64,000 nucleotides of DNA, taken from Ricinus communis. Its lineage: Eukaryota > Streptophyta > Magnoliopsida > Malpighiales > Euphorbiaceae. A model generated the notes under the pieces. The model made no database searches. It was given only the letters and a program-made list of their open reading frames with translations, and had not been told where the DNA came from. The stretch covers positions 620,001-684,000 of the forward strand of contig NC_063258.1 of assembly GCF_019578655.1 (NCBI RefSeq). Reading direction: 5' to 3'. The translations under genes and the position numbers were made by a program. How positions within the stretch are numbered: position 1 is the stretch's first letter; each line of letters opens with the position of its first letter. Shown in pieces: positions 59,501 to 64,000 of this stretch.

Positions 59501-62500
59501 CAATAGTACGATCTTTCTCCTCAAAATTCATGCTTTTTGAGAAGTAGGGTTTTAGGAAGTAGGATTTTTAAATATGTGGTTGATATTTTGACTGTCTGAG
59601 ACTGACACTTCCCACATTTTTATTCCATGTACTTTTCATTTTAACACTGTTCTACCAATTCATTGAAAGGTTTTTATCCTCTACTTTTCAGCTCCCATGT
59701 TCATTTCCAAAGATGTCCAAAGTCTCATTTAGTGGGGTTGCCTTTGATCGCACTTCTGGTTTAGTTGCTGTGCGAACGGAGAACTACTGCATCCAGTTAT
59801 ATAGTCTATTTGATGATCGTGGAATATCTGAGGTGAGCATGTCTAGTTGCTGTGCGAACGGAGAACTTCTTGATTATGGCTATTCCCTTCTAATCTTCTT
59901 GATTATGGCTATTCCCTTCTAATCTTCTTGATTATGAATTTGTCATGTTGGAATTTGAATTCTCTAAATGTGCCTCCTCCAGGTCCAAGTTTGTGAGAGA
60001 AACTATCAACCGAGTGATGAAATTACGGTAATAGAGTTGCTTGCTTGTGATTTCTTTTCCATCAGATGATGCCATGATGACCATCTATACGCACAGTTCC
60101 AAATGTGGTATTTGGATTTCTAACATCTTTGAACATTTTCTGTCATAGCTAGTAGTGGCTTTAGTTGCTCTGTCACTGGATGGCTCTATGATGAGTACTG
60201 CCGAGGTGAAGCTTGCTGAGGAGGGCTTAGGTGGACTAGTTTGTCTTAAGTTTTGGGCATTGGGATCAGACAACAAAAACTTCAGCTTGTCCACCATTGT
60301 TTATGACCCTCACAGGTTTGACCATTGCATATTTGTTGAAAATAATGGAATGAAGAAAACTATAAAGGTTTTATAGGATGTATGAAGATTAGCCAGATTG
60401 GCAGCAATGTTTCATTTTTCCAAAATAAATTTTAAGAAATGTTGCCTGACTGATTGGCTACTTGGTTTGGTTTTAACTTTGGTGGATTTTTTTGGTATAG
60501 GTCATTCCCTATGTGATATCGTTCTCACTTCTCAGTTACTCTATAAGCAGAATTTATCTTTTATGTATTGAACACTTTTGAGAATGCATCTTTCATTTCT
60601 CAATTCCAGATTCTTATCTCATCCATCTCCAATTTTTCACTCACAGCATATTTTCCTTTCTGTTTTCTCCTTATTGTTGCGACTTTTAGTTGATTTATTT
60701 CCTGTAGTCTAAACCTGGCAACTTTCTTAACCTTGCATGACTTCTGTTTCATTTTCTATTCATGGTTAATATTCTTAGATCTGGTGGTGAGGTTTTCTAT
60801 TGGGATTTCCCTTCTTATTTATTAGTAACAGTCTTAGTGATTATGAGGGTTATCAACTTTTGAATTTATGCTGTTATTGCAGATGGTATAGGTTCAGCAA
60901 CTGCTTTTAGCTTTGGGTTGGACAAAATGGATTGTGGTTTGGAATGACTGAGAGTAGACTTAGAAATTAGTTAACAAAATTGATTGAATCATTAGTTGGT
61001 TTTGATGATGTGGTTTCAGTTCAGCAAATTACCCAATCAGTCTGTTTGATTTGGTTTATATTATATTCTCACTGCTTGGATAAGAAAAGCAAAAGAAACC
61101 CCAAGGAAAAGTAGGTGAATCTTAAGTGTTTGAAAGTTCATTCTGTCTAATGAAGTGTTTGCTGTGGTTCAATATCTATTTTTGAAATGGAAATCTGAAA
61201 AATGTGTTATGCCCATAAATGTATTGTGCTAAACTGATGAACACTAATTGTTATTCATATTATACAGGGATGCTGAGATTTCATCTCTCACGTTTCATCC
61301 TACCCGTTGTATGGCTGTCAGCACATCTTATGGTGCGGACTTTAAGGTAAATTTGAAACACTGTAATATTGCTTCATTGCATTACATTTCTAAACTCCCA
61401 CAACTTTAATATTCTTTTCAATGTTGCAGGTATGGGTTTGTAACTATGGCATTCTGCGGAAAGATCAAGTGCTTACAAATTCTAGATGGACTTGTCATGC
61501 TGTCGCCTCATATAAGTATGATCTTTTTTTGCAGAGTTAGTGTTTTTTCTTTCTGAACGGCCTTTTGCTTTGTAGATTGTGAAATATTTTATGTCATGTT
61601 CTCTAAGGTGTTCTGGTAAAAAGAAAAGGAATTGTACCATAACCATATTGGTAAGTGCCTGAAGAAAGGGATTGTTGCCAAAGGAATTGTAGAGCTTTAC
61701 GTATCCACAATTTTCCTATCTAAGATTTTTGCTAACATCAGTATTAGGTCCTTCCATTAAGAATAAATGAGGGAGTGGCTATAATAAGAAAATTGTGCAA
61801 TGCGTATTTGCAACTTATGTGCATGGAGAACTAACTAATATTAAGTAATAATTAATCCTCTAAGAAAAATATTTCCCAAAAAAATTAACGCCATTCTCCC
61901 AGTTATCAAATTTCTAAATATTGTTGCCTCAAAGTTTCTTTTGTGGACTGTGCTTATGAGAGCCACTAGTAACCTCTAGTATTTTTTAGGAAAAAGTACA
62001 AAAAGTATGCATGTGGTTTGACTGTTTTTCAACTTTAAGTACCTCATTTTTCTCATGACACATTACTATACGTGGTTTAGTCCATTAGCAAAACTAGGTA
62101 TATTGCCATAATATTGCTATTTTTTTGCTGATATGATGCCACATATTCCGCTGACATGAGTCACTTTTTTACTGATGTGGCACTGATGCAACATAAATCC
62201 TTTTCTTCTACCATGTAAGCGCCACATCAGCAAACTAACCGTGCTATGACAATATACTTAAATCTATTAATAGACTAAACTACAAGCGTCAATTTGTCGA
62301 GAAAAAACCACATGTTTAAAGTTGAAAAAGGTCAAACCACAGGCATTTTTTTGTACTTTCCCTTATTTTTTACTTGTATTTTGGTGCTTTTCTGAATTTC
62401 TTCATAAATAAGAAAATTCATATCCTCTTGGTTAACTGATCTTTGCTTAATCTCTTGTTTTAACTCAACTTTCTCTATATTTTATAGTATCCCTGTGTAA

Positions 62501-63875
62501 CTCGTTCTTTTTTCTTAAATCTCTTATCTAGGTCCATAGTATCTTTCACTGATTACATCATTGAGAAATTCTTTAATTTCTCTCGAAAGCTCAACACCCT
62601 TGGTCTATAATGAATTCTAGATCACAGTTCTTATTAATGTATACCTAAACCTGCTCTGGCTTAGCTCCATAATTTCTGCCTCAATTCCCTTAGCATATGC
62701 TATGCGCTTCAATATGCTAGCTGAGTTGAACTTGTAATTAGTTCAGTTAGTAAGATCCTTCTTAATGGGCTCTTGAATAATGTTTTCACTTCAGTGTTCT
62801 CTAGTTGAATTTTCTTCTTCATATTACCTCTCGGTCACTCTTCATACTTCTTTTGGCATCCTATTTATAAATTGGGTCTTGTGTAATTTATTCTGGTTAT
62901 CTAAACTAATTGATGTTCTGCCATTTGCAATTTTTTTCCTTGCAGAAAAAAGCCAATGACAGCTGCTGCATTTTCTAATGATGGTTCTGTTCTGGCCGTT
63001 GCAGCTGAAACTGTTATTACATTATGGGACCCAGACAAGAATATTCTTGTAGCTGTACTTGGGGAGACAGACACGGTGATTCGTTGAAATCCTGAAAATC
63101 ATTGTCTGACATGCATTATATATCATGCAAGCACAGAAACATGTGTGGTGAGGTGTAGGTGTGCATACATGCTGTGCATGATACACATCAGTATCTCCAT
63201 GTAACTCATAATTGTTTGTTATATTCCTTCACCATACAAGAACAAAAGTGTGGTTCCTTCCTTACTCTTAGGTTCTCTGCGTATTGGTAGCTTTTCCATC
63301 ATTAAAGTGTCATTTTTCACCTATGACATATCTGCTGGAAATAACAAATAACAGTCTCATTTTGCTTATAAAGTATTATTCAACGGTGTAGTTTGAGGTT
63401 ATATATATGGGAATTAATAGTGTGAAAGCTTTGACACTATCCCACTGTTTAAGCAAGAAAGTAGAAGCATTTACCAAGTAAAGAAATAACAAACTTGTCA
63501 TGCGTGCCTGAAGAAACCAAAAGTAAAGGTTTACAGATATATAATGATGCTGAAATAAGTATAGATATAGAATGTCGCTGGAATGAATTGCTCTTTGACA
63601 ACGTAAAGGCTTTACATAAGGCATGTTTAGTTTTATTATTACTGCTTTGTTCCATGTTACTGCCAGTTAAGAATATATGTTCACTATCTCTCACTGTGTA
63701 GTTTATGCCCTTCTTAATTATATTTTATGCCACTTCTTGCAGCCAATTCGGACCCTCTCATTTGTTGGGAAATCTGAGTATCTTGCTTCTGCATCTTTGG
63801 GTTCAAAACCACAACTTTCTGTTTGGAGCATGTCAAAGCTTTCTATGTCTTGGTCATATAGGCTTCATGTAGAAG
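56561..63875 (+). CDS. WDR75: WDR75 (UTP17/NAN1-like) WD40 protein, 5' part; continues past the window
   Basis: Thirteen exons, all GT-AG: 56561-56680, 56797-56973, 57305-57484, 58079-58487, 58952-59070, 59138-59215, 59692-59832, 59983-60027, 60149-60315, 61268-61346, 61430-61515, 62946-63075 and 63743-63875. They stay in one frame for 621 aa with no stop, and the last exon ends in a donor. WD40 repeats are visible: LEGHTALVTRVIVV with SLDGTIRYWDF (exon 2), VVAFHPTQKIVAAGDVTGRI with LIWRGF (exon 4), SGGKEGVLVVWQ (exons 4/5), AAFSNDGSVLAVAAE with LWDPD (exon 12). The run GGKEGVLVVWQLDTGKKKFL followed by PRIGS is characteristic of WDR75. The protein belongs to the t-UTP subcomplex of the small-subunit processome and supports pre-rRNA transcription and processing. 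The C-terminal part lies outside the window. Confidence 0.9.
59762..59940 (+). repeat. Exon-fragment duplication and 29-bp tandem repeat at the exon 7/intron 7 border of WDR75
   Basis: The 24 bp 'tagttgctgtgcgaacgga...' in exon 7 (from about 59762) recur in the following intron at 59844-59867, beginning 11 bp after the splice donor. They run straight into a 29-bp unit (cttcttgattatggctattc...) beginning at 59866, 59895 and 59924. Confidence 0.8.
61980..62372. mobile_element. MITE in WDR75 intron 11, with 9-bp target duplication
   Basis: The element lies at 61989-62363, flanked by TATTTTTTA on both sides (61980-61988 and 62364-62372). Its ends are inverted: left GGAAAAAGTACAAAAA...GCATGTGGTTTGAC, right GTCAAACCACAGGC...TTTGTACTTTCCC. 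A 9-bp duplication fits Mutator-type MITEs. It is a different family from the MITE at 54179 and has no coding capacity. Confidence 0.85.
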
Positions 63876-64000
63876 GTGAAATCTCCTTTTCTTCGAGATG
63901 AAAAATTTTCTACTTTTTAGCAACTACTGTGTTCCTTCTTTCCAATTCCTGGAATATCGATATTCTTGTTGTTCCTGCTTAAATAGTAGCCACTTTTTCT

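Noticed and set aside
63495..63701. 68-codon open frame between WDR75 exons 12 and 13
   Set aside because: It lies in an intron. It is not needed for a continuous WD40 frame and lacks matching splice borders in the right phase that I could support.
1..64000. CRISPR arrays, bacterial operons, tRNA or rRNA genes
   Set aside because: No regularly spaced identical repeats with unique spacers. No cloverleaf or rRNA sequence was recognised. The TGGTATCAGAGC-like sites are retrotransposon primer binding sites, not tRNA genes.

Overview
The window is plant nuclear DNA from a eudicot: low GC, split genes with GT-AG introns, plant-type promoter elements, and several LTR retrotransposon lineages primed by initiator tRNA-Met. 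The gene content and mix of repeats would fit Euphorbiaceae such as castor bean, but this is a guess from family resemblance, not a search result. Four host genes can be supported. The rest is transposon sequence and AT-rich spacer.

Layout. 1-4764: a decayed Ty1/copia element on the + strand. 4765-12150: the 3' part of a second, Sirevirus-like copia element on the - strand, with an extra env-like ORF after pol. 12151-14969: AT-rich spacer with degenerate tandem repeats. 14975-21802: a complete but dead Ty3/gypsy element on the - strand with a perfect TAAAA target duplication; its 3' LTR begins inside the pol reading frame. 21808-25426: AT-rich spacer with an array of roughly 240-bp repeats. 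25584-31528: a three-exon gene for a 135-aa protein, probably the plant complex I ESSS/NDUFB11-like protein. Its 5.4-kb second intron holds a LINE 3' fragment and a palindromic pair of inverted LTRs. 33655-35363: a two-exon receptor-like kinase with no ectodomain. 35903-38534 (-): NOP58/NOP5 in eight coding exons. About 39950-51720: a Mutator-like (MURA) transposase pseudogene split by an 8.8-kb Tekay-like gypsy element (40398-49222, duplication CTTCT). 51720-56460: AT-rich spacer with one foldback MITE. 56561 to the window end: WDR75 (UTP17/NAN1-like), 13 exons visible and continuing beyond the window, with a second MITE in an intron.

Functional picture. NOP58 (core protein of box C/D snoRNPs) and WDR75 (t-UTP part of the small-subunit processome) both act in nucleolar rRNA maturation, and the NOP58 promoter carries telo-box and GGCCC elements typical of ribosome-biogenesis genes. 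The kinase and NOP58 converge, with about 540 bp between their stop codons. No operon, CRISPR array or tRNA/rRNA gene was seen.

The most unusual object is at 28305-30127: two LTRs of about 0.9 kb lie head to head around only a 19-bp primer-binding-site spacer, and the whole palindrome has a perfect 5-bp target duplication (ATTTC), so it appears to have integrated as one unit.
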